Made by a program: the position numbers and the translations under genes
The notes under the pieces: generated by a model
The model's database searches: none
Told to the model about the DNA's origin: nothing
The model's input: the letters and a program-made list of their open reading frames with translations, nothing else
Part shown: positions 52,744 through 60,725 of the stretch, piece by piece
How the letters are laid out: the number at the start of each line of letters is the position of its first letter
How positions within the stretch are numbered: position 1 is the stretch's first letter
NCBI GenBank assembly: GCA_038327195.1
Contig: JBBQKU010000020.1
Span: 5,333-69,332, forward strand
DNA: 64,000 nucleotides
Direction: 5' to 3'
Source: UBA4416 sp038327195
GTDB lineage: Bacteria; Bacteroidota; Bacteroidia; B-17B0; Aurantibacillaceae

Positions 52744-53028
52744 TTATCTTTTTAATTCAAAGGTTTGCAAATCCCTAACTGGTTGTTCCTCAGAAATGAC
52801 TTCAGTTACTTTTGATAAAGGTGAGCCTACATAGCACCAATCAATAAATGTATTAACATTTTCTTCATCGCCTTCAATTTCAATGTATACATCACCATTA
52901 TGTAAATTTTTTACTAAACCCGTCAGGTTTAACTTCATAGCTTTGGCTTGCACAAACACACGGTAATTAACACGCTGAACCTTACCTTTTACAAGGATGT
53001 TGTAATGCCTAAGCGTTTTGGGTTTCAT
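52744..53028 (-). CDS. Acylphosphatase
   Basis: A 94-residue enzyme of the acylphosphatase family that hydrolyses carboxyl-phosphate bonds. The signature VKGKVQRVNYRVFVQAKA holds the catalytic Arg (in the YRVF stretch) and GLVKNLHNGDVYIEIEGDEE holds the catalytic Asn. The usual VQGV is VQRV here and Phe-Arg is Tyr-Arg, mild deviations. It overlaps the start of the STAS-like gene's 3' end by 20 bases. Confidence 0.92.
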   Translation of the reverse strand: MKPKTLRHYNILVKGKVQRVNYRVFVQAKAMKLNLTGLVKNLHNGDVYIEIEGDEENVNTFIDWCYVGSPLSKVTEVISEEQPVRDLQTFELKR

Positions 53029-53425
53029 TAATAGAATTGAGCCATGTTATAGCTTCCTTATTACATGTAAAAACTTTTGTTTTAACTTCAGGTTTGACAA
53101 TTTTCGTGTAAAAATTTCCTAATAGTTTTTGCCCTAATCCTTCAATAATTATGGCTACTGCTTGTTGGTATTTATTAAATGCACTTTTGCCCATGTAATC
53201 CATTACCTCACTCGGTACGTATGTAAATTGCAAACCTCTTAAATCTAATAGCACTTTTACTTTTTTTCCAGAAGTTAAGCTTTTTGTTTTTTCAAACGTT
53301 TGTTTTACATTCAAAATAGTTAGCTCAATGTTTTCAAGCATAATTATTTCTAATGTATGTTGTCCATCAAATTTTAGTTCAGCTATATCTGTTTTAATAT
53401 TCAATTTACTGTAAGAGTTTACCAA
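53009..53425 (-). CDS. STAS/SpoIIAA-like small protein (paralogue of the 43348-43767 protein)
   Basis: A 138-residue cytoplasmic protein with the strand-helix pattern of SpoIIAA-like proteins: LKFDGQHTLEIIMLENIELTILNVKQTFEK, KKVKVLLDLRGLQFTYVPSEVMDYMG and NFYTKIVKPEVKTKVFTCNKEAITWL. It is clearly related to the 43348 product in its C-terminal 40 residues. Such proteins are recently grouped as DUF7793-type in Bacteroidota, as I remember, but the name is not checked. It sits in an operon-like run with acylphosphatase downstream. Confidence 0.75.
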   Translation of the reverse strand: MVNSYSKLNIKTDIAELKFDGQHTLEIIMLENIELTILNVKQTFEKTKSLTSGKKVKVLLDLRGLQFTYVPSEVMDYMGKSAFNKYQQAVAIIIEGLGQKLLGNFYTKIVKPEVKTKVFTCNKEAITWLNSINETQNA

Positions 53426-53452
53426 AGATAAGATTATTTAAGTCAAATAAAC

Positions 53453-55555
53453 TTAATAGTTATATTTTAATATTAAATTATTTAGGCCATTTAATTGATC
53501 TAAGTAATCTATTAATAGCATTGTTTTTACTTGTGGAATCAAATGTTGTTTTGCTTTTGTTGAAATTGTAAATAAATAATTTTTATCACCTTGCTTTACT
53601 AGTTTTGAACTAATTTCAAAAAAATCATTTGTCATGGATTTATTGAACTCATCTATATTGGTTATACTAATAGGTTTATTAAATTCAAACAAAAAGTTAT
53701 AGTTGTCTGTAAAAACAAAGTCTAAGTAATAATCCTGAGTGATTTTTTGTTTAAAATTTTCTTTTTTTAGTAAAAAAGAAAACCAATTCCTTAAATCAAT
53801 AGAATCTTTTGTTACTTTAATTTGAATTGAACAATTATAGGATGTTTTATAAGGAAAAACTTTTGATCCAGTTCCTTTTAGTATTTGAGCATTAGTTGCA
53901 TTTGGTTTATCTACACATTTTTTAAAATAATCCTTCTGAATAGTAGAATCAATATTTTCATGGTTATAATAATGTCTTAATATGGTCGAAAATTGTCCAT
54001 TTAAGTTTTCTTTGATAGATAAATGAGTTGTTAGTGAATCTAAATTCACTTTAATTAATGCATTTTCTGTTCTTATGTTTTCATTATAGTTACTAAGTGG
54101 GGTTTTTAAAAATTTCATGTTTTGCAAGCCCTGTATTTGTTTTGTAGCCTGTGTATTTTTTGGAAACAGGGCACAGATTGTTCCTTCGCAATAAAATGGT
54201 AATTCGTCCGGAAAATATTTAATACCATTTATTCGAGGCATATAAAACTTGTATGATTTTTTTACTGGTAAAGCAATAAAATTTATTTCATATTTCTCAT
54301 GAGCTCTATTTTGTGTTGTATGAATTCCAAATCTTTTGTCTTCAACATTGGCATCATAATAAAACAAGTTTTTTTCAAATAGGATATTTGAATACGTTTC
54401 TGTTAAAAATTCTTCAACCAACTGTCTTTTTAGCAATCTTTCTCCTGAGTTTTGAGAGTATTGTGCGTCCTTATTGTAATGCATTTCTTCTGAAGAAATG
54501 AACTTAAATTTGTTAAGTGAATCAACAACTTGATTAAAAAAATCAATCTTAAAAGTGTCAGTTGGATTATCAGGAAATTTTAAAATAAATTTGCGAATAC
54601 TCGCTCCATACTTGTCGTAAATCTTGTCTTTAAAGATTAATGAATCTGGAATAAAATACCAACTAAATTTTGGAGAATATAGATATTTTGAATTTTGAAT
54701 AGTTTCATTAAAATATGTTTTCTTTAAAATATAAATACTTGCACTAATATGTGGAAGGTTTTTTCCAGCAATACAATTTTGACCATATTTTATGGCATTC
54801 AAATGTTTAAACTCAAAGTTATATTCTTGAATTGTATTTGTATTTCTAGGAATAATTTTTTTTGTGAATTGAGAGCTATCTATATTTTGAATTAGAATAT
54901 AATCAATGTCTTTGTAAGCTGCAGGTGCAATTGAACTTACGTAAATAGTTGTTTTCAGTTTAGGGTAAATATCATTTGGATAAAAAATATCTGTATCATA
55001 TATTCCATTTACCGCAACGCTGTAACTATATTCAATAATATCTCCAATATCTAATTGGTCAAAACTACAAGAGATTTCAAAATCGTAAATACGTTCGCCA
55101 TCTTTAGCGAGCCAGTAAACTTTTTTGGTGTTTACAGAAACTGGTATTTCTGTTATTACATTATTTCTGATTATTCTTGCAGCAAAATAATTTATTTTAT
55201 ATGTTTTTACAAATGGAGAATTTAATTCGCAAAATCGACCTTGTTTATTAATGGAATTATTTATACGAGTAATATCAAAATTCTGGGGCAAACAAACTGT
55301 TTTAAAATAGTTTAATCCCTCTACGTTTAATATTTTGATAGCAATTCTTCTAGTAATAGTTCGCTCAGTAAAATTTAAACTAAGATTGTCCTTTAAAATA
55401 ACAGCACCTTCATTTTTAAATGAATCAGGGATGGATTCAAATTTCTTAACTTGATCTGGCCAGGAATAAGTTTCTGTTTTAAAAGTTAGGTCTTGGGATT
55501 TTAAAATTTGAAAATAAAAAAGTGTAAAAAATATACTTAAAGAAAGTACTTTCAT
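53453..55555 (-). CDS. DUF3857/transglutaminase-like exported protein
   Basis: A 700-residue protein with signal peptide (residues 1-20, SLSIFFTLFYFQILKSQ). The N-terminal 230 residues match DUF3857: IPDSFKNEGAVILKDNLSLNF, RITRRIAIKILNVEGLNYF, then YSVAVNGIYDTDIFYPNDIYPKLKTTIYVS. The middle has a transglutaminase-like region (residues 330-460) but no clear catalytic Cys-His-Asp triad can be assigned from sequence. The C-terminus is beta-rich. DUF3857 proteins are common exported proteins in Bacteroidota. It begins two bases after the uxs gene and so is in the same transcript. Confidence 0.8.
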   Translation of the reverse strand: MKVLSLSIFFTLFYFQILKSQDLTFKTETYSWPDQVKKFESIPDSFKNEGAVILKDNLSLNFTERTITRRIAIKILNVEGLNYFKTVCLPQNFDITRINNSINKQGRFCELNSPFVKTYKINYFAARIIRNNVITEIPVSVNTKKVYWLAKDGERIYDFEISCSFDQLDIGDIIEYSYSVAVNGIYDTDIFYPNDIYPKLKTTIYVSSIAPAAYKDIDYILIQNIDSSQFTKKIIPRNTNTIQEYNFEFKHLNAIKYGQNCIAGKNLPHISASIYILKKTYFNETIQNSKYLYSPKFSWYFIPDSLIFKDKIYDKYGASIRKFILKFPDNPTDTFKIDFFNQVVDSLNKFKFISSEEMHYNKDAQYSQNSGERLLKRQLVEEFLTETYSNILFEKNLFYYDANVEDKRFGIHTTQNRAHEKYEINFIALPVKKSYKFYMPRINGIKYFPDELPFYCEGTICALFPKNTQATKQIQGLQNMKFLKTPLSNYNENIRTENALIKVNLDSLTTHLSIKENLNGQFSTILRHYYNHENIDSTIQKDYFKKCVDKPNATNAQILKGTGSKVFPYKTSYNCSIQIKVTKDSIDLRNWFSFLLKKENFKQKITQDYYLDFVFTDNYNFLFEFNKPISITNIDEFNKSMTNDFFEISSKLVKQGDKNYLFTISTKAKQHLIPQVKTMLLIDYLDQLNGLNNLILKYNY

Positions 55556-55556
55556 T

Positions 55557-56543
55557 TTACTTATTCAAGGACTCCAAATTGCGATGCTCCGTTTTATTAA
55601 GTTCTTCTTTACTTAATGATTTAAAATATTCATAAGTAATCTTTAAACCTTCAGCTCTATTTACTTTCGGATTCCATCCTAATAATTGTTGCGCTTTCGT
55701 AATATCAGGTCTTCTTTGTTTTGGATCATCTTTTGGTAAAGCCAATGAAATTAATTTTTGATTTGAACCAGTTAATTTTAAAATTTCATCTGCAAAATCT
55801 TTAATCGAAATCTCATCAGGATTTCCAACATTTACAGGTAAATGATAATCACTCATAAGCAAACGATATATCCCTTCTACTAAATCATCAACGTAACAAA
55901 AACTGCGAGTTTGACTGCCATCTCCAAACATTGTTAAATCTTCTCCGCGAAGCGCTTGCCCAATAAATGCAGGTAATACACGACCATCATTTAATCTCAT
56001 TTTTGGCCCATACGTATTAAAAATACGTATGATGCGAGTTTCTAAACCATGTGTTTCATGATAAGCCATAGTTAAAGCCTCCATAAAACGTTTAGCCTCA
56101 TCATAACAACCGCGCGGACCAACTGGATTTACATTTCCCCAATATTCTTCTGTTTGAGGATGCACTGCAGGATCACCATATACTTCGCTTGTTGAGGCTA
56201 CTAAAACTCTTGCTTTTTTTACACGAGCAAAACCCAATACGTTATGCGTTCCAAGTGACGAAACTTTTAAAGTTTGAATAGGAATTTTTAAATAATCAAT
56301 TGGACTTGCAGGTGAGGCAAAATGCAATATGTAATCGATGTTGCCTGGTACATGAATAAATTTAGAAACATCATGGTGATAAAATTCAAATTGAGGAAGT
56401 TTAAATAGATGCTCAATATTTTTCAAATCGCCTGTTACTAAATTGTCCATTGCTACAACGCTCATTCCTTCTTTAATAAAACGATCACATAAATGTGAAC
56501 CTAAAAATCCTGCTGCTCCTGTAATTAATATTCTTTTTTGCAT
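55557..56543 (-). CDS. uxs: UDP-glucuronate decarboxylase (UDP-xylose synthase), SDR family
   Basis: A 328-residue extended short-chain dehydrogenase. NAD is bound at ILITGAAGFLGSHLCDRF and the catalytic Tyr-Lys pair is in GPRGCYDEAKRFMEAL, with TSEVYGDPAVHPQ and RIFNTYGPKMRLNDGRVLPAFI typical of Uxs. It oxidises and decarboxylates UDP-glucuronate to UDP-xylose with the enzyme-bound NAD recycled. It lies between ugd (supplier of UDP-glucuronate) and DUF3857, in the expected order. Confidence 0.93.
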   Translation of the reverse strand: MQKRILITGAAGFLGSHLCDRFIKEGMSVVAMDNLVTGDLKNIEHLFKLPQFEFYHHDVSKFIHVPGNIDYILHFASPASPIDYLKIPIQTLKVSSLGTHNVLGFARVKKARVLVASTSEVYGDPAVHPQTEEYWGNVNPVGPRGCYDEAKRFMEALTMAYHETHGLETRIIRIFNTYGPKMRLNDGRVLPAFIGQALRGEDLTMFGDGSQTRSFCYVDDLVEGIYRLLMSDYHLPVNVGNPDEISIKDFADEILKLTGSNQKLISLALPKDDPKQRRPDITKAQQLLGWNPKVNRAEGLKITYEYFKSLSKEELNKTEHRNLESLNK

Positions 56544-56592
56544 GTTCTTAATGAGTTAATTTAATATTTTCAGTTTTTGTAAAATCAATTTG

Positions 56593-57915
56593 TTAATTCG
56601 TATTTATTCCAACGCAATAATAATTATAACCAAGTTTTTTCATGTCTTGGAAATCGAAAATATTTCGTCCATCAAACAATGTTTTTTCATTTAAGCGTTT
56701 TGCTATTTCCTCAAAATCAGGCGCTCTAAATTCTGGCCATTCAGTTACTATTAGTAATGCATCTGCACCGTTTAAACTATCATACATATCTAATGAATAA
56801 GCAATTGTATCGCCAATCATACGTTGTGCTTCGTGCATCGCAACGGGATCGTAAGCAATAACACTTGCTCCCTCTTTAAGTAATTTTTCGATAATCACTA
56901 AAGATGGTGCCTCACGCATATCATCCGTTTTTGGTTTAAATGATAAACCCCAAAGTGCAAATTTCTTACCTTTTAAATTTCCTTTAAAATGATTTTTTAC
57001 TTTATTGAAAAGTACTTCTTTTTGATTTTCATTTACTTCTTCAACAGCTGTTAATACACGCATTGTATATTTATTTTCTTTCGCAGTTTTAATTAATGCT
57101 TTCACATCTTTTGGAAAACAACTCCCACCGTAACCAACTCCAGGATAAATAAATTTAGTTCCAATTCGCGTATCGCTTCCAATTCCTTTACGCACCATAT
57201 TTACGTCAGCACCCATAATTTCGCAAAGATTTGCAATATCATTCATGAAACTAATTTTTGTAGCAAGCATAGCATTTGCTGCATATTTAGTCATTTCAGC
57301 TGAAGGAATATCCATAAAATAGATTGGATGTCCATTCATTAAAAATGGCTTATATAATTTTCTAATAAACTCTTCAGCTTTTGGATTATCAATACCAACT
57401 ACAATTCTGTCTGGTTTCATGAAATCTTCAATAGCGGCTCCTTCTTTTAAAAATTCAGGATTTGAGGCAACATATATTTCTAAATCTGATTTACGTTTTG
57501 CTAATTGTTCTTTTAAGGCACCTCTTACTTTTTCGGCCGTGCCTACAGGAACAGTACTTTTTGTTACAACAACCATAGAGTGTTGAGCATGTTCTCCAAT
57601 GCTCGATGCAACTGCTAATACATATTTTAAATCAGCTGAACCGTCTTCATCTGGTGGTGTTCCAACGGCTATAAAAACTACTTCAGCACCTTGTATTGCT
57701 TCCGCTAAATTTGTTGAAAAGTGTAAACGTTTTTTTTCAACATTACGATTTACCATTTCGTCTAATCCTGGCTCGTAGATTGGTAAAATTCCTTTATGTA
57801 AATTGTCTATTTTTTTTTGATCAATGTCAATACACGTTACATTCATACCGACTTCGGCAAAGCATGTACCTGTTACTAAACCTACGTATCCTGTTCCTAC
57901 AATGGCTATTTTCAT
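56593..57915 (-). CDS. ugd: UDP-glucose 6-dehydrogenase
   Basis: A 440-residue NAD-dependent dehydrogenase. Rossmann motif IAIVGTGYVGLVTGTCFAEVG, the middle helix with VFIAVGTPPDEDGSADL, the catalytic cysteine in GYGGSCFPKDVKAL, and the C-terminal WGLSFKPKTDDMREAPS are all present. It makes UDP-glucuronate, the substrate of the next gene. 50 bases separate it from uxs and 7 from the aminotransferase upstream. Confidence 0.95.
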   Translation of the reverse strand: MKIAIVGTGYVGLVTGTCFAEVGMNVTCIDIDQKKIDNLHKGILPIYEPGLDEMVNRNVEKKRLHFSTNLAEAIQGAEVVFIAVGTPPDEDGSADLKYVLAVASSIGEHAQHSMVVVTKSTVPVGTAEKVRGALKEQLAKRKSDLEIYVASNPEFLKEGAAIEDFMKPDRIVVGIDNPKAEEFIRKLYKPFLMNGHPIYFMDIPSAEMTKYAANAMLATKISFMNDIANLCEIMGADVNMVRKGIGSDTRIGTKFIYPGVGYGGSCFPKDVKALIKTAKENKYTMRVLTAVEEVNENQKEVLFNKVKNHFKGNLKGKKFALWGLSFKPKTDDMREAPSLVIIEKLLKEGASVIAYDPVAMHEAQRMIGDTIAYSLDMYDSLNGADALLIVTEWPEFRAPDFEEIAKRLNEKTLFDGRNIFDFQDMKKLGYNYYCVGINTN

Positions 57916-57922
57916 ATTATTT

Positions 57923-59062
57923 TTATTTAATTAATTCTAAAACATTATCAGTTATATATTTCAACATATCTTCATCCATTTCTGTATGCATCGGTAATGA
58001 TAAAACCGTAGCACATAATTTTTCAGTAACCGGAAAATCTTCTTTTTTAAATCGGTCGTTTTTATATGCATTTTGTTCATGCAAAGGAATAGGATAGTAA
58101 ATCATGGCAGGAATGCCACGTTCAGCTAATTGTTCACGTAATAATTTTCTATCAACTCCAATTAATCGCAAGGTATATTGATGAAACACATGGGTAGAAT
58201 TTTTTGCTCTAACTGGCGTTTTTAGTTTGGGATTATTTGCAAAAGCCTTGTCGTAATAATCGGCAGCTTTATTTCTTGCCGTAGCATATTCATCAAGGTG
58301 TTTTAACTTAACTTTTAAAACAGCCGCTTGTATCGTATCTAATCTCGAATTTACACCTAAAACATCATGCACATATTGTACACTTTGCCCATGGTGCGCA
58401 ATCATTCTTAATTTTTTCGCAAGCACATCATCATTCGTATATATCGCTCCACCATCTCCATAACAACCTAAATTTTTACTCGGAAAAAATGATGTACATC
58501 CAATAGTTCCAATAGTTCCAGCTTTTACTTTTCTTCCATCATTAAATGTATAATCTGCACCAATAGCTTGAGCCACATCTTCAATAACAAATAAATTATG
58601 TTTATTTGCCAAAGCCATAATACGCTCCATAACTGCACATTGTCCAAATAAATGTACGGGAACAATTGCTTTCGTTTTTGATGTAATTGCCTTTTCTATT
58701 GCTTCGATATTTATATCAAAGGTATCTTCATATACATCTACTAAAACAGGTGTTAAGCCAAGTAATCCAATTACTTCTGCTGTAGCTACATATGTAAAAC
58801 TTGCAGTAATGACTTCATCTCCTGGTTTCAAATCCAAAGCCATCATTGCAATTTGTAACGCATCCGTACCGTTGGCGCATGGGATAACATGTTTTACATG
58901 TAAATATTTTTCTAATTCTGCTTGAAATTCTTTAACCGCTGGCCCGTTAATAAATGCTGTCTTCGAAATAACATCTTGTATGCCAGCATCAACTTCGGTT
59001 TTTATTTTTTCGTATTGACTTTTTAAGTCAACCATTTGTATTTTTCTAGTAAGAGTTGGCAT
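57923..59062 (-). CDS. DegT/DnrJ/EryC1/StrS family sugar aminotransferase
   Basis: A 379-residue PLP-dependent aminotransferase that aminates keto-sugars of nucleotide-linked intermediates. The PLP lysine is in TSFFPSKNLGCYGDGGAI, and NGPAVKEFQAELEKYLHVKHVIPCANGTDALQIA, EDVAQAIGADY and HVFHQYTLRL are usual. The start is chosen at the ATG at 59062 (MPTLTRKIQMVDLKSQYEKI); the longer frame to 59086 has no further family sequence, and MVDL (59035) is also possible. It is upstream of ugd and uxs in the same operon; the keto-sugar substrate is not known. Confidence 0.9.
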   Translation of the reverse strand: MPTLTRKIQMVDLKSQYEKIKTEVDAGIQDVISKTAFINGPAVKEFQAELEKYLHVKHVIPCANGTDALQIAMMALDLKPGDEVITASFTYVATAEVIGLLGLTPVLVDVYEDTFDINIEAIEKAITSKTKAIVPVHLFGQCAVMERIMALANKHNLFVIEDVAQAIGADYTFNDGRKVKAGTIGTIGCTSFFPSKNLGCYGDGGAIYTNDDVLAKKLRMIAHHGQSVQYVHDVLGVNSRLDTIQAAVLKVKLKHLDEYATARNKAADYYDKAFANNPKLKTPVRAKNSTHVFHQYTLRLIGVDRKLLREQLAERGIPAMIYYPIPLHEQNAYKNDRFKKEDFPVTEKLCATVLSLPMHTEMDEDMLKYITDNVLELIK

Positions 59063-59138
59063 TAGTTTATTGTAAAATTTTATCATGCGAATATAATGAA
59101 TTTGCTTCGACTATAATTCAAATATGCTTAAATTAATT

Positions 59139-59222
59139 TGGAGCTATTTCCTGCTTTTCGCTATATCTTTTTTAGATTTTGAAAATGCTAAAAAAGGATG
59201 TCGCTTCAATCAGGGCTAGGGA
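59139..59222. repeat. REP-like imperfect palindrome upstream of the aminotransferase gene
   Basis: A hairpin covers 59150-59214: outer CCTG/CAGG, inner GC/GC, ATC/GAT, then TTTTTT/AAAAAA around a 16-base loop, with symmetrical mismatches (cttttc opposite ttcaat, tat opposite gtc). The 5' flank has GGAGCTATTTC and the 3' flank GGGCTAGGGAATTTC. As I recall, elements beginning GGAGCTA...CGCTATATC and ending GGATG.CGCTTCAATCAGGGCTAGG are very widespread in Bacteroidota intergenic regions. It lies in the gap between the aminotransferase and helicase genes, both on the minus strand. Confidence 0.6.
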
Positions 59223-59257
59223 ATTTCAATCGTAGACTTAGGTTGTCTAAAACTCAT

Positions 59258-60676
59258 TTATTCGAAAAAATCGTCTGAAAAATTCATTAAATACACTTTT
59301 TCAGTGGCTCTCGTAAATGCTGTATATAGCCAGCGAATGTATTCTTTGTTCAACATTTCTTTTGTTAAATATCCTTGATCTATAAAAACACAAGGCCATT
59401 GACCACCTTGTGCTTTATGACAAGTAACGGCATAATTAAATTTAACTTGCAAAGCATTAAAATAAGGACTTTTGCGTAAATAGTTCATCCGCACTCCTTT
59501 AATGGGTTCGTCATTTACATCCTCCATAATGTTTGCATACAATTGTTGTTGTTGCTCTTTAGTTAGCGATGGGACTTCTGTATAAATTGAATCCAATAAT
59601 AAAGTTAAACTAATTTCAGGCATGTTTTCGTAGTCGCATAATTTCACAACACATTCAGCAAAATTAAATCCATACATTTCCTTACGTCTTATGATTTTCT
59701 TTATCTCTAAACTATCACCATTAGCTATAAATCCAGCTTCCGATTTTTCATCTAACCAAAAATAATTATTCTTAACAACCATCATTAAATCACCACTGCA
59801 TAAGTCTTCTTCCATATAACGTACTCGTCCTCGCACAGCCTGATTAAATAAATTAGCGCGCTTGTTGCTTCTTGTAACAAGCAATACATCATTATAACCA
59901 TAATTACTGTAAGCATTATTCAACGCATCTTCCAGGTCTTCTCCACTCAACCTTACAACGTCTTTATGTAAACTTATTTTAGGGAATTCGCCATTAAAAC
60001 TTCCGATGCATTCTCTTAAATGGGTTGCATTTTTTAATATTCCACTCGCATCTTGTTGCCTTGCAACTTGTTTTAATTCTATATGTTTTATTAATAAATG
60101 ATAACTTGCTTTTAAATATTCTAAATCTAATGCCGGACTTTCATTACTTCCAATTGGTGGTAATTGAGCTGTATCTCCAACCAAAATTAATTTACAATTT
60201 GTTCCGCTAAATACATATTCCAATAAACTTTCTAATAAGCTATTGTAAACTGAATCTGATGTTGGATTATCTAAACCAATCATTGATGCTTCATCTACAA
60301 TAAAAATTGTATTGGTATGTTTATTTTCTGCTAAAGAAAAAGCAACTCCGCCATCATGCGTTGGTATTTTTGTAAATATTTTTTTATGAATTGTTTGTGC
60401 TGGTTTTTGAGAATAATTTGACAACACTTTCGCCGCCCTTCCTGTTGGAGCTAATAAAACACTTTTCCATTTAAAACTTGGTAATGTTTTTGACAGCGCA
60501 CCAATCATATTTGTTTTACCAGTTCCCGCATATCCTTTTAAAACAAAAATTTCGCGTTCGTTGTGATTGCTAATGAAATCAGAAAGTAAAGCAATTAAAT
60601 TGGATTGGTCGTTATTTGGAACAAACGGTAAACAACTTAAAAAAATTGAAGTAAAATTATTATTTGAGTAGTTCAA
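59258..60676 (-). CDS. RecD-like superfamily 1 DNA helicase
   Basis: A 472-residue helicase. Motif I (Walker A) is LKGYAGTGKTNMIGAL, motif Ia LLAPTGRAAKVLS, motif II (Walker B) FIVDEASMIG, motif III LILVGDTAQLPPIGSNESPAL, motif IV near VLLVTRSNKRANLFNQAVRG, motif V YAVTCHKAQGGQWPCVFIDQG and motif VI WLYTAFTRATEKVYLM. It lacks the long N-terminal region of RecD2, so it is a short RecD-like helicase of the Bacteroidota type. It presumably unwinds DNA in repair or conjugation-like processes; no partner gene is adjacent. Confidence 0.92.
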   Translation of the reverse strand: MNYSNNNFTSIFLSCLPFVPNNDQSNLIALLSDFISNHNEREIFVLKGYAGTGKTNMIGALSKTLPSFKWKSVLLAPTGRAAKVLSNYSQKPAQTIHKKIFTKIPTHDGGVAFSLAENKHTNTIFIVDEASMIGLDNPTSDSVYNSLLESLLEYVFSGTNCKLILVGDTAQLPPIGSNESPALDLEYLKASYHLLIKHIELKQVARQQDASGILKNATHLRECIGSFNGEFPKISLHKDVVRLSGEDLEDALNNAYSNYGYNDVLLVTRSNKRANLFNQAVRGRVRYMEEDLCSGDLMMVVKNNYFWLDEKSEAGFIANGDSLEIKKIIRRKEMYGFNFAECVVKLCDYENMPEISLTLLLDSIYTEVPSLTKEQQQQLYANIMEDVNDEPIKGVRMNYLRKSPYFNALQVKFNYAVTCHKAQGGQWPCVFIDQGYLTKEMLNKEYIRWLYTAFTRATEKVYLMNFSDDFFE

Positions 60677-60725
60677 TTTTTTATTATTATGTATGTAATT
60701 CTAATTCTTTTTATTTGAAAAACTT

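Noticed and set aside
57696..58097. A 133-codon plus-strand open frame across ugd and the aminotransferase gene
   Set aside because: It runs antisense to two clear genes in a coding-dense region and has no family-like sequence.
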